Assembly (NCBI GenBank): GCA_947631465.1 | Contig: CANRLK010000013.1 | Coordinates: 1-41,227, forward strand | Length of the DNA: 41,227 bases | Reading direction: 5' to 3' | Source: an uncultured Clostridia bacterium | GTDB taxonomy: Bacteria; Bacillota; Clostridia; Christensenellales; Borkfalkiaceae | The notes under the pieces: generated by a model | Told to the model about the DNA's origin: nothing | Seen by the model: only the letters and a program-made list of their open reading frames with translations | Databases searched by the model: none | Made by a program: the position numbers and the translations under genes | Shown: piece by piece, positions 26,668 to 34,689 of the stretch | Numbering within the stretch: the stretch's first letter is position 1 | Layout of the letters: each line of letters begins with the position of its first letter

Positions 26668-28068
26668 TCAGCCGATTTTCTCCTTTCTCTCTCCAAAGTG
26701 CACCGCCTCGGGCAGGATCGCCTCGGGCGCAGAACTCACCTCGTTCGCCGAATCCTTTGCTTCGGAATGGATTTTGTTATAAAATTCGATCGCGCGATCC
26801 ATTTGCGAGGTGAAATGTTGGGGATTGCGTGCAACGTCCGTCAACATATAGATGACCACGCCCTCGGAGTCGATGATCACCGTCGTCGGCCAGCCTTCGA
26901 ATGGAGGTCGGCTCGTCTCGATTATCCTTGCAAGTTCGGGACAATATGCCATCATCAAAGGCAAATTCCTTGCCTGAATATTGTATTTATTCATATAAGT
27001 GTTCGGGTTCTTCTTAAAAGTACGCATGGTCTCCTTGGTCTCGGTATCGCTTCTTCCGAGCATCATCATCGCAACTTCATCGCCGTATGACTTGCCTGTA
27101 CTGCTCTTCATCGAATACGAGTTTACGAGATAGTCGACCTCCGCAAGACATCCTGGGCAAGTTCTGAAATAGATGTTGATCAAGATCGCCTTGTAATCTT
27201 TCAGCAAATCGGAAATTTTGACCGTTTTATCGTCGGACGCATTTAAGCCGACAATTTCGAGCTCCTGGTCGTACACGACAGAGCCCGCCTTATAAGTGGT
27301 AGACGACGGCGCGCTGTCCGAGATGAGCGCAGCGGGAATGGTGACCGTAAGGTTGGGGTTCTCCGCAGTGAGGTGATAGGTCGTCTGTTCGAGGGTATAC
27401 CCCTTCGGGATATTGGTGATCTCGACGTCGTATGCCTCGTCGGGATCGAGGGCTTCGCGCACCGACATCTCATAGGAATACAGGATCTCTTTGCCCGCAC
27501 TGTTCTTGACGCTGATGCGCACCCCTCTCGATGCGGGGAACAGCTCGCCCGACGAACGCTGCACTTTGATGACGAAATCGATTTTATCGGTGGCGATCAT
27601 GGGGATCGTCTCGGTCTCTTCCCCGTCGCAGCCCTCGCGCTTGCAGGTGCGTTTCTTTAAGCCTTCCTTCGTCGTCGTGGGGTCTGTGACCGTCTCCCAC
27701 TCGCCGAAGTCGTGCCCGAGCTTATCGTGCTCCGTCACCTTCCGCTCGCCGCAGACAGAGCAGATCTCGACGGTCGTCCCTTTCTCGGTGCAGGTCGGGG
27801 CGACAGACTCTTCTTCGCTGACCTGAAAGCTGTGTTCGGTCTTGTCGAGCTTCACCTCTTTGCTATCGCCGCAGGCGCAGTAGTCCCTTGCAAGCCCCTC
27901 TTGGTTGCACTTCGCCTCGGTGACGATCTCGCGCCGCGCAGTATAGTCGTGGATGTGCTCTTCGTTTGCGCTGTTTTCGCCGCAAGCGCCCAAAAAGAGC
28001 GCCATTGCGCCCGTCGCAAGCGCGGTGACGGCAAGCAACAGTCCTTTGCCCGTTTTTCCGATCTTCAT
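26668..28068 (-). CDS. Lipoprotein with Cys-rich repeats and a thioredoxin-fold domain
   Basis: A 466-aa exported lipoprotein. After a basic start, LFLGAC forms the lipobox with Cys29. Residues 38-152 contain three Cys-pair repeats (CNQEG..CACG, CTEKG..CSVCG, CKREGC) of the HDF/GHDFGEW type seen in many Firmicute surface proteins. Residues 160-245 look like a CnaB/prealbumin beta domain. From about 275 follows a TlpA-type thioredoxin fold with CPGC at 304-307 and GWPTTVIIDSEG (cis-Pro). A surface thiol-disulfide role is inferred. ATG 28068 is chosen because GGAGGTGG lies upstream. It is a single-gene unit with a perfect promoter. Confidence 0.85.
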   Translation of the reverse strand: MKIGKTGKGLLLAVTALATGAMALFLGACGENSANEEHIHDYTARREIVTEAKCNQEGLARDYCACGDSKEVKLDKTEHSFQVSEEESVAPTCTEKGTTVEICSVCGERKVTEHDKLGHDFGEWETVTDPTTTKEGLKKRTCKREGCDGEETETIPMIATDKIDFVIKVQRSSGELFPASRGVRISVKNSAGKEILYSYEMSVREALDPDEAYDVEITNIPKGYTLEQTTYHLTAENPNLTVTIPAALISDSAPSSTTYKAGSVVYDQELEIVGLNASDDKTVKISDLLKDYKAILINIYFRTCPGCLAEVDYLVNSYSMKSSTGKSYGDEVAMMMLGRSDTETKETMRTFKKNPNTYMNKYNIQARNLPLMMAYCPELARIIETSRPPFEGWPTTVIIDSEGVVIYMLTDVARNPQHFTSQMDRAIEFYNKIHSEAKDSANEVSSAPEAILPEAVHFGERKEKIG

Positions 28069-28099
28069 GTGTTTCCACCTCCGATATTCTTTCATTTTC

Positions 28100-28128
28100 A
28101 TTATAAACGTTCTCTTTCGCTTTGTCAA
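28100..28128 (-). promoter_or_regulatory. Perfect consensus promoter of the lipoprotein gene
   Basis: On the minus strand TTGACA (28123-28128), 17 bp and TATAAT (28100-28105). Start near 28093, about 25 nt before ATG 28068. Confidence 0.9.
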
Positions 28129-28153
28129 CAAAAATAAAATTTTTTATTTCTCA

Positions 28154-29638
28154 TTATTTTGACGATTTTTCATCTTCCCTCACGTCGGGATCTGGCGGCG
28201 GGGGAAATTCCACCCAAAAACAGCTCCCGACGCCGACCTTCGAGGTCACGCCGAAGGGAATGCTTTGCCGCATCAAGACGCTCTTGACGATCGCAAGCCC
28301 CAGCCCCGTGCCGTTTGCGGCGCGTTTGTGCGTCTGTTCGGAGCGATAATACCGCTCCCAGATCGTGTCGATCTGTTCGGGCGGGATGCCCTTGCCGCTG
28401 TCTGAGACTTCGAAGCGCGCGGCGTTCCCCTTCCGATACAGACGGATGACGACCGTCTTATCGTCGCCCGTATAGTTGATCGCATTCCCGATGAGATTGT
28501 ATAGCACCTGTTCGGCGCGGCGTTTGTCCGCATAAGTGTAGAGGTCGTCCTCGATCTCGGCTTTGATCGTATACCCCTGCTGCAAGGCGAAGCCCTCGAA
28601 CCGTCCCGCAACGCCGTAGAGGTCCTCCGAGAGGTTGAACACCGTCCGCTCGGGCGTTTCGATCCCCGCCTGCAATTTGGATAGATCGAGCAGATCGCCG
28701 ACCAGCGCGGCAAGGCGGTCCGCCTCATCGATGATGACCTTGGCGTGCTTTTCGCGCTTGACGGGGTCGTTCCCCGAGATCTCGCTGATCATCGACGCAT
28801 ACGCCTTGATCATCGTGAGCGGGGTCTTAAAGTCGTGCGAGACGTTCGCGATGAGCTCCTTTTGCATCTTGTCCGCCTTGGAGATCTCCGTGCTCGCATA
28901 GTCGAGGACGTTCGAAAGACGGTTGAGCTCGGAAAGGAAATAGCCCTTGTTGAATCTCACGTCATAGTTGCGCTTTGCGAGCTCTTCGGCACGCGCCGTG
29001 AGGTCGGTGACGGGGCGCGAGACGACCATGGAGATGAATCCGCTCACGACGAGCGAGAGCGCGACCGCAAAGATCCCCGTGATGAGCGAGAGATACAGCG
29101 TGTCCCGCTGCATGTTGTTGATGTGTTCGAAGGAAGTGAAAAGATAGAGATAATAGTCCTCGTTTTGCCAGGTGATGATGGAAGCGAGGCTTGCGGAATC
29201 GTCCGAAGTGAACACGAGCTGCGCCATTTTCGCCGTCTCGGGGTCGAGCTCGGAGAACTTCTCCTTGATGAACTCGTACGTCTCCCGATGCTCATCCTCT
29301 TCCGTTGAATCGAAGGGATAGACGAAATTCCCGTCCGTCGAAAAGAGATAAGCCGAGACCGAATACTCGTTGGCAATGCGGAGCATGGTCGCGCTGATCT
29401 CGTCGGGATATTCGAGGTTGAGCATGCTTTTGAGCACCGTGCCCGCTGCGGAGAGGTTGTCCTCTTCCCGCCTGCGGAAATGATTGTTGATGATGAGTCC
29501 GTTCAATACCGTAAAAAGCACGATGAGGACCAACGCGAACAGCAAAAAGGAGAGCCACAATATCAAATTCAGCTCCAAAGAACGGACGCGGCGCTTCCCG
29601 CCTCCGAGATTCCCCTTTTTGTTCTTTTTCAATCCCAA
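28154..29638 (-). CDS. Sensor histidine kinase
   Basis: A 494-aa membrane kinase. TM1 24-50, an extracytoplasmic sensor of about 130 aa (51-182), TM2 183-205, HAMP 206-255, HisKA with phospho-acceptor H268 (NVSHDFKTPL), then an ATPase domain with N box NLIGNAINYTG, G1 DSGKGIPP, F box and G2 GTGLGL. There is no PAS domain. The start is TTG 29638, with AAAGG 7 nt upstream. It is co-transcribed with the response regulator just upstream. The signal is unknown; the promoter repeats suggest autoregulation. Confidence 0.93.
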   Translation of the reverse strand: MGLKKNKKGNLGGGKRRVRSLELNLILWLSFLLFALVLIVLFTVLNGLIINNHFRRREEDNLSAAGTVLKSMLNLEYPDEISATMLRIANEYSVSAYLFSTDGNFVYPFDSTEEDEHRETYEFIKEKFSELDPETAKMAQLVFTSDDSASLASIITWQNEDYYLYLFTSFEHINNMQRDTLYLSLITGIFAVALSLVVSGFISMVVSRPVTDLTARAEELAKRNYDVRFNKGYFLSELNRLSNVLDYASTEISKADKMQKELIANVSHDFKTPLTMIKAYASMISEISGNDPVKREKHAKVIIDEADRLAALVGDLLDLSKLQAGIETPERTVFNLSEDLYGVAGRFEGFALQQGYTIKAEIEDDLYTYADKRRAEQVLYNLIGNAINYTGDDKTVVIRLYRKGNAARFEVSDSGKGIPPEQIDTIWERYYRSEQTHKRAANGTGLGLAIVKSVLMRQSIPFGVTSKVGVGSCFWVEFPPPPDPDVREDEKSSK

Positions 29639-29672
29639 AATCAGACCTTTTTTTGTTTCACGCTTGATAAGA

Positions 29673-30344
29673 TCAAGTCTCGAACTTATAGCCGAGCCCG
29701 CGCAGGGTGACGATAAACTTGCGGTATTCCTTCAAATTCCCGCGCAGCATCTTGACATGCGTATCGACCGTACGGTCGTCCCCGTAAAAATCATATCCCC
29801 ACACTTGATTCAAGAGCCGCTCGCGCGTCAAAGCGATGCCCTCGTTCTCGACAAAGTAGAACAAGAGCTCGTACTCCTTCGGCGTGAGATCGGCGCGCTC
29901 GCCGTCGACATACACGTTTCTGCCCGCGATGTCGATTTTGAGCCCCTCGAACTCATAATAGTCCTTCTTTTGCGAAGAACTCTGCCCCGCCGACCGCTTC
30001 GTGACCGCATGGATGCGCGCCATGACTTCCTTCGGCGAGAAGGGCTTCGTGACATAGTCGTCCGACCCGATCTCGAATCCGAACAGCTTGTCGTATTCCT
30101 CGGAACGGGCGGAAAGCATGATGACGGGTGTCTGCGAAAATTTGCGGATCTCCTTGACGGCGGAGAACCCGTCGAGCTTGGGCATCATGACGTCCATGAG
30201 AATGACGTCGAAATTTTCTTCGCGGCACATCTTGACAGCTTCCATTCCGTCCTGCGCCTCCGCTGCCTCGTGCCCTTCGAACTCGATGTATTCACGCAAT
30301 ACCGCGCGGATCATCTCTTCATCATCAACGATCAATATCTTCAT
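29673..30344 (-). CDS. OmpR-family response regulator
   Basis: A 223-aa two-domain regulator. The receiver has the acidic pair D7/D8, phospho-acceptor D51 (VILMDVMMPKLDG) and a conserved Lys in TKPFSPKE. The C-terminal winged-helix DNA-binding domain ends with RTVDTHVKMLRGNL and TLRGLGYKF. ATG 30344 is chosen for GGAGGG upstream. It is the first gene of the two-component operon, 34 bp before the kinase. It is divergent from the radical SAM gene with overlapping control DNA. Confidence 0.95.
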   Translation of the reverse strand: MKILIVDDEEMIRAVLREYIEFEGHEAAEAQDGMEAVKMCREENFDVILMDVMMPKLDGFSAVKEIRKFSQTPVIMLSARSEEYDKLFGFEIGSDDYVTKPFSPKEVMARIHAVTKRSAGQSSSQKKDYYEFEGLKIDIAGRNVYVDGERADLTPKEYELLFYFVENEGIALTRERLLNQVWGYDFYGDDRTVDTHVKMLRGNLKEYRKFIVTLRGLGYKFET

Positions 30345-30389
30345 TCTACACCCTCCGTTTTCGAGTTTATCACCCACTTATTACAATAA

Positions 30390-30418
30390 TTTCACAATTT
30401 TGTGAAAATTGCGTGAAA
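30390..30418 (-). promoter_or_regulatory. Phased repeats and palindrome at the regulator promoter
   Basis: TTTCACAA TT TTGTGAAA (30390-30407) is a perfect 18-bp palindrome. GTGAAA recurs at 30413-30418, exactly 11 bp from the GTGAAA at 30402-30407. Direct repeats of one helical turn are the classic site for OmpR/PhoB-type dimers. On the minus strand they overlie a TTTTCA-17-TGTAAT candidate promoter. Autoregulation by the adjacent response regulator is the natural inference; the upstream edge is 66 bp from the divergent radical SAM -35. Confidence 0.5.
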
Positions 30419-30483
30419 TCATGATAACATAATAAGCGATCGGTTGTCATTTGAAAAAATTTTCGACTTTTGCGAACAAATGT

Positions 30484-30512
30484 TTGACATTCTATTTCGG
30501 ATATGTTATCAT
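30484..30512 (+). promoter_or_regulatory. Extended -10 promoter without a leader (radical SAM gene)
   Basis: TTGACA (30484-30489), 17 bp and TATCAT (30507-30512) with TG at 30504-30505. ATG 30519 lies 6 nt after the -10, so the predicted +1 is the A of the start codon. Confidence 0.85.
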
Positions 30513-30518
30513 AGAGAC

Positions 30519-31766
30519 ATGATCGACGCAAAGAGACTTCAAATTCTGACCGAGGCGGCGCGGTTTGACGTATCGTGTTCCTCTTCGGGGAGCGCGCGCA
30601 AAAATGCGGGCGGCATGGGCAACGGGTATGCGGCGGGGCTTTGTCATTCCTTCACGCCCGACGGACGCTGCGTTTCGCTTTTGAAGATCCTCATGAGCAA
30701 CGACTGCGTCTTTGCCTGTAAGTATTGCATGAACCGCTGCGATTTAGACGTTCCGCGGGCGAGCGCGACGCCCGAAGAGATCGCAGAGCTTACGACCGAC
30801 TTTTACAAGCGGAACTATATCGAGGGACTGTTCCTCTCCTCGGCGATCGTCAAGAGCCCGAATTATACGATGGAACTGCTTTTGCGGACGGTCAAGCTGT
30901 TGCGGCAAACGTACCGATTTTTCGGGTACATCCACGTCAAGGGCATCCCCTACGCGGACGACGGGCTCGTGGAAGAGGCGGCGCGCTATGCCGACCGCAT
31001 GAGTTTCAACATCGAGCTGCCGAGCGAGAAGAGCCTCAAACTCCTCGCGCCGCAAAAGAGCAAGGAGGGCTTGCTCGTCCCCATGCGGACGCTGGAAAAA
31101 AAGCGGGAGATCTTTCGGGAAGAGCGACCCAAGGAGCTGTTTCTGCCCGCGGGGCAGACGACGCAGCTCATCGTCGGGGCGACGCCCGAGACGGACGGCG
31201 CGATCGTGCGGCTCTCCGAGCGGCTGTATCGCGGCGCGAAGCTCAAACGGGTGTACTACTCGTCCTATCTTCCCATGGTGCATGACAGTCTGCTTCCCGA
31301 CCGTCCCGCAGGGCAGCTGCGGGAGCACAGGCTGTATCAAGCGGATTGGCTGCTGCGCTTTTACGGCTTTACGGCGGATGAGATCGCGCCCGAGGGCGAA
31401 AATTTGCCCCTCGATATCGACCCGAAGTGCGCATGGGCGCTTCGAAACTTGCAGTATTTTCCCGTCGAAGTCAACCGAGCGCCGCTCGAACTGCTCTTGC
31501 GCGTCCCCGGGGTGGGCGGCAGGAGCGCGGATAAGATCCTCAAAGCGCAGCGGTATACCCGTCTCACCTTTGACGATCTCAAAAAGATGCGGGTCGTCCT
31601 CAAACGGGCGCGGCATTTTCTCACGGCGGACGGGAAATATTACGGTGCGAAAGACCTTCAAACGGTGCGCGGACTGCTCGCCGTCGCCGAGCAAAGCGGG
31701 ACATGCGAACAATTGAGTTTGTTCGATCATGCAACGGCGTATTCTGCGCTGACGGGAGAGTTTTGA
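30519..31766 (+). CDS. TIGR03916-type putative DNA modification/repair radical SAM protein
   Basis: A 415-aa radical SAM enzyme. The cluster motif CVFACKYC has Cys at 63, 67 and 70. The start MIDAKRLQILTEAARFDVSCSS and the C-terminal helix-hairpin-helix LLLRVPGVGGRSADKIL followed by KARHFL-like residues match the TIGR03916 family, which is always linked to a TIGR03915/DUF4130 partner or uracil-DNA glycosylase-like domain. The reaction is unknown; the helix-hairpin-helix points to DNA. ATG 30519 has no Shine-Dalgarno and coincides with the predicted transcription start. The frame is open 75 nt upstream, but that region holds the promoter. Confidence 0.9.
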   Translation: MIDAKRLQILTEAARFDVSCSSSGSARKNAGGMGNGYAAGLCHSFTPDGRCVSLLKILMSNDCVFACKYCMNRCDLDVPRASATPEEIAELTTDFYKRNYIEGLFLSSAIVKSPNYTMELLLRTVKLLRQTYRFFGYIHVKGIPYADDGLVEEAARYADRMSFNIELPSEKSLKLLAPQKSKEGLLVPMRTLEKKREIFREERPKELFLPAGQTTQLIVGATPETDGAIVRLSERLYRGAKLKRVYYSSYLPMVHDSLLPDRPAGQLREHRLYQADWLLRFYGFTADEIAPEGENLPLDIDPKCAWALRNLQYFPVEVNRAPLELLLRVPGVGGRSADKILKAQRYTRLTFDDLKKMRVVLKRARHFLTADGKYYGAKDLQTVRGLLAVAEQSGTCEQLSLFDHATAYSALTGEF

Positions 31767-31767
31767 G

Positions 31768-32487
31768 ATGATCTATTTCACAGACGGTACGAAAGAGAGT
31801 TTTTTGACGGCGTTTCTCGCCGCCTATTCGGACGACGAGGCGTACATCACGTCGTCGCAGGCGCAGCTTGCCTTGGGACAGAAGAGCGTCTTTGTGGGCG
31901 CGAACCCCGCGCGGGCTGCGCGTGCGGAACAGCGGCTCTTGTCCTTCGACAAGGACTGCATCGAGGAGCTTACAATGCTTTTAAGGAGCGGCGAGCCCGA
32001 GCGCGAACAGCTCGCCTTCGGCTATTTGAAATTTTTATCGGAAGAGCGCCGTCCCGTCCGCGGGATGCTCGCAAAGAGCGAGGTGCTCGCCGCGCAGGAA
32101 TGTCTTGCGCGGGTCACCCGTGAGATCCACCGCCTGCACGGGTTCGTGCGCTTTCTTGAATGCGAAAGCGGCGCGCTGTATGCCCCGATCGTTCCCAAAG
32201 CCGATATTTGCGACCTGCTCGTCCCGCATTTTCAAAAGCGGCTTCAAGGAATCCCCTTTGTCTTGCACGACGTCCCGAGGAAAAAAGCCGCCGTGTGCGA
32301 CGGCAAGCGCTGTTTTGCCGCCCCGCTCGAACAGGCGCAGATCGTGCTCTCCGCAAGCGAGACCCAATGGCAGCAGCTGTGGCGCAAATACTATCAAAGC
32401 GTCAATCTGCCCTCGCGCGAAAAGCTCAAACAAATACGCGGCAACATGCCCGTGCGCTATTGGCGGGTTTTGACCGAACTGCACTAA
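31768..32487 (+). CDS. TIGR03915/DUF4130 putative DNA repair protein
   Basis: A 239-aa protein, partner of the preceding radical SAM enzyme. The DUF4130 pattern is clear: HRLHGFVRFLE, GALYAPIVPKADI, LLVPHFQKR, FVLHDVPRKKAAVCDG and the terminal MPVRYWRVL. In some bacteria the same domain is fused to a uracil-DNA glycosylase-like domain; here it stands alone. The ATG is 1 nt after the previous stop (TGAGATG), with GGGAGAG upstream. The gene ends tail-to-tail with the hydrogenase gene, the stops overlapping at 32484-32487. Biochemical role unknown. Confidence 0.9.
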   Translation: MIYFTDGTKESFLTAFLAAYSDDEAYITSSQAQLALGQKSVFVGANPARAARAEQRLLSFDKDCIEELTMLLRSGEPEREQLAFGYLKFLSEERRPVRGMLAKSEVLAAQECLARVTREIHRLHGFVRFLECESGALYAPIVPKADICDLLVPHFQKRLQGIPFVLHDVPRKKAAVCDGKRCFAAPLEQAQIVLSASETQWQQLWRKYYQSVNLPSREKLKQIRGNMPVRYWRVLTELH

Positions 32488-33905
32488 GTATTTTTCTCGA
32501 TCGCGGAGGCGATCGTCTGATTTTCGGCTTGTTCGGCGTGGCGTTCGACGTCGAGCGACAGGTCCTTGGGATGGACGAGACAGCCCGCGCCGTTGACGCA
32601 GCCGCCCGTGCATGCCATGCCCTCGATGAAGTTGACGTCCGAGTTGCCCCTCGCCTTTTTCATGAGCGCGGCTTTGCATTCGTCGATGCCGCTGCAAGAG
32701 ACGGCTTTGAGGACGAAGCTGCTCCCCCGTTCTTTGAGCGCCTCGCCGACGGCTTCGGCGACCCCGCCCGAGCGGGCGAATCGTCTGCCGAAGGGCGACG
32801 CGTCGTCGAGCGGTTTGGGGGGAAGTTTCTCCATGTCGATCCCCTTGCCGTCGATGAGCGCTTGCATTTCTTCGAAGGTCAGAACGCAGTCGAGAAGTCC
32901 CTTGGCTTCCTCGCGCCTGCGCTCGGTCTTTTTGGAAAAGCATGGACCGATAAAGACGGTCTTGCAGGAGGGATCGCGGTCTTTGAGATATTTTGCGAGC
33001 GTGCCCGCGGGCGAGAGGCTCTTCGAGAGGTGCTCTTTGAGCTTGGGGAAGTTCTTTTCGACATAGGTCACGAAGGACGGACAGCAGGAGGAGAGCAAGA
33101 AGCCCTTTTCTTCGAGCTCCGCCGCCTCGCGGGATGCGACAAGATCCGCGCCGAAGGCGACTTCCTTCACGGCGAAGAAGCCCACTTCTTCGAGGGCTAC
33201 GACCGCCTGCCCAAGCGCAAGATGCGGGAACTGCCCCGCAAACGAGGGCGCGATGAGCGCATACGTCTTGTATTGTCTGTTCCCCTCGCTGCGCTTCAAG
33301 AGGTCGATCGCGTCGAGAAGGTACGAGCGATCGGTGATCGCGCCGAACGGGCAGGCGCTGACGCACGCGCCGCAAGAAAGGCAGGTCTCGTAGTCGATGA
33401 CGGCTTCCTTGTCCTTGCCCATCGAGATCGCCTTGACCTTACAGCTCTGTTCGCAGGGGCGTTTATAGTTGTGGATGGCGTTGAACGGGCAGGACTTTGC
33501 GCACAGCCCGCATTCCACGCAGCGGGACTTGTCTATGTATGCCTTTTGGTCGCGTCCGAAGGTGATTGCGTCCCGCTTGCAGGCTTCATAACAGCGATGC
33601 GCGAGACACCCCCTGCATGCGCTCGTGACCTCATAGCCGCCCGTCGGACAGTCCTCGCAGGCGATGTCGATGGTCTCGACGATCTTCTTGTTGTATTGAT
33701 TCCCGCCGATCGCAAGCCGCACGCGTTCGGATAAGATCGCCCGTTCCTTATAGATGCAACAGCGCATCGTGGGCTTTTTGCCCGAGACGATCCGCTTGGG
33801 GATCTCGGTGACGTTTTCGAGAAGGGAATCCTGCCAGGCGAGCCTTGAAACCTCTCGCAATACCTGATAGCGAAGATATTGCACCTGCGTTTCGAATTGT
33901 CTCAT
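32484..33905 (-). CDS. Monomeric [FeFe]-hydrogenase (group B-like)
   Basis: A 473-aa iron hydrogenase, which interconverts protons and H2 with electrons from ferredoxin. An N-terminal Cys-rich stretch (CEDCPTG, CRGCLAHRC) precedes 4Fe-4S motifs around 129-139 and 175-185. H-cluster ligands lie in SSCCPSFV (C274/C275), GPCFSKK (C322) and MACTGGCVNGAG (C432/C436). The SCCP and GPCxxKK variants and the length resemble group B monomeric enzymes rather than bifurcating HydABC. Maturation genes HydEFG are not in the window. It begins directly after the kinase stop (TAAATG). Confidence 0.9.
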   Translation of the reverse strand: MRQFETQVQYLRYQVLREVSRLAWQDSLLENVTEIPKRIVSGKKPTMRCCIYKERAILSERVRLAIGGNQYNKKIVETIDIACEDCPTGGYEVTSACRGCLAHRCYEACKRDAITFGRDQKAYIDKSRCVECGLCAKSCPFNAIHNYKRPCEQSCKVKAISMGKDKEAVIDYETCLSCGACVSACPFGAITDRSYLLDAIDLLKRSEGNRQYKTYALIAPSFAGQFPHLALGQAVVALEEVGFFAVKEVAFGADLVASREAAELEEKGFLLSSCCPSFVTYVEKNFPKLKEHLSKSLSPAGTLAKYLKDRDPSCKTVFIGPCFSKKTERRREEAKGLLDCVLTFEEMQALIDGKGIDMEKLPPKPLDDASPFGRRFARSGGVAEAVGEALKERGSSFVLKAVSCSGIDECKAALMKKARGNSDVNFIEGMACTGGCVNGAGCLVHPKDLSLDVERHAEQAENQTIASAIEKNT

Positions 33906-34643
33906 TTAACCGTTCTCCTCCTCGATCCATTCCATGAAGAATTTGCGCTGCGCGCCCGTCGCCTTGATGAGCTGAGCCGCCGCAACGAGGGGCATCCAAC
34001 GCCGAAAATAGACTTCGTCCACTTCGAGCGAACGGCAAATGAGCGCCATGTATTGTTCGGCGAGTTCGTTTTCGCCGCTCAAACGCAGTAAAAAGTACGA
34101 TTTGACGCCGTCCGCCGTGGCATTGCCCTGGCTCGCGTGCGACCAATCGAGAATAAAGGGCGTGCCGTCCTTGGTCAAGATCACGTTGCTCGGGTTGTAG
34201 TCCCCATGGCAGACGTGGGTATGGCGGGGCATGCCGTCGACGCGCATGCTCAGATCGTACCGCGTCGAGGCGGAAAGATCGGACTGCATGATCTTCATTT
34301 TGAGCTTGTCGGCAAACTTGGTGAGCAGCAAATGCCGCTTTTGATGGATCTGCCGCTGCACATCGACGAAGAGCCGCAAGAGCTCTTCCTTTTTTTCGGG
34401 GTATTTTTTCATGAGCGATTCCACCGTGTCGCCCACAACAAAATCCATGACGATCGCCGCGCCGCCGTCGGACAGTTCGACGTCATGGATGCGCGGGATA
34501 TTGAGCCCCGTCTCCGCTACCCGCGCCTGGTTGAGCGCCTCGTTCAAGACGTCCGACTTCGAATAGCTCTGGTCGAACTTTTTAATGAGCTTGTCGCCGT
34601 CGCGATAGAATATTTTGTCATGCCGCTCGAAGATCTTCTCCAT
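33906..34643 (-). CDS. APH-fold kinase (TIGR02172-like)
   Basis: A 245-aa small-molecule kinase of the aminoglycoside phosphotransferase fold. The catalytic loop CHGDYNPSNVIL (145-156) and the metal-binding ILDW (164-167, D166) are intact; the N-terminal lobe has KLIKKF and DGGAAIVMDFV. The length and the SHASQGNATAD segment resemble TIGR02172-type kinases of anaerobes rather than true resistance enzymes. GGGAGGAGAG lies just upstream of ATG 34643. The stop touches the hydrogenase start, so both are made from one message. The substrate is unknown; a link to the hydrogenase is only positional. Confidence 0.8.
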   Translation of the reverse strand: MEKIFERHDKIFYRDGDKLIKKFDQSYSKSDVLNEALNQARVAETGLNIPRIHDVELSDGGAAIVMDFVVGDTVESLMKKYPEKKEELLRLFVDVQRQIHQKRHLLLTKFADKLKMKIMQSDLSASTRYDLSMRVDGMPRHTHVCHGDYNPSNVILTKDGTPFILDWSHASQGNATADGVKSYFLLRLSGENELAEQYMALICRSLEVDEVYFRRWMPLVAAAQLIKATGAQRKFFMEWIEEENG

Positions 34644-34660
34644 TCTCTCCTCCCGATTGT

Positions 34661-34689
34661 ATTTTATAAGAAAAATTCAAATTTGTCAA
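34661..34689 (-). promoter_or_regulatory. Promoter of the kinase-hydrogenase operon
   Basis: On the minus strand TTGACA (34684-34689), 17 bp and TAAAAT (34661-34666). The -35 contains the stop codon of the MATE gene. The start near 34654 leaves a leader of about 10 nt, little more than the Shine-Dalgarno. Confidence 0.8.

Noticed and set aside
32160-33734. 524-aa plus-strand ORF opposite the hydrogenase
   Set aside because: Antisense of the H-cluster gene; Arg/Ala/Asp-rich and without domain signals.
33906-34643. Aminoglycoside resistance gene
   Set aside because: Only the general APH kinase fold is evident; length and flanks match housekeeping TIGR02172-like kinases, and there is no mobile context.
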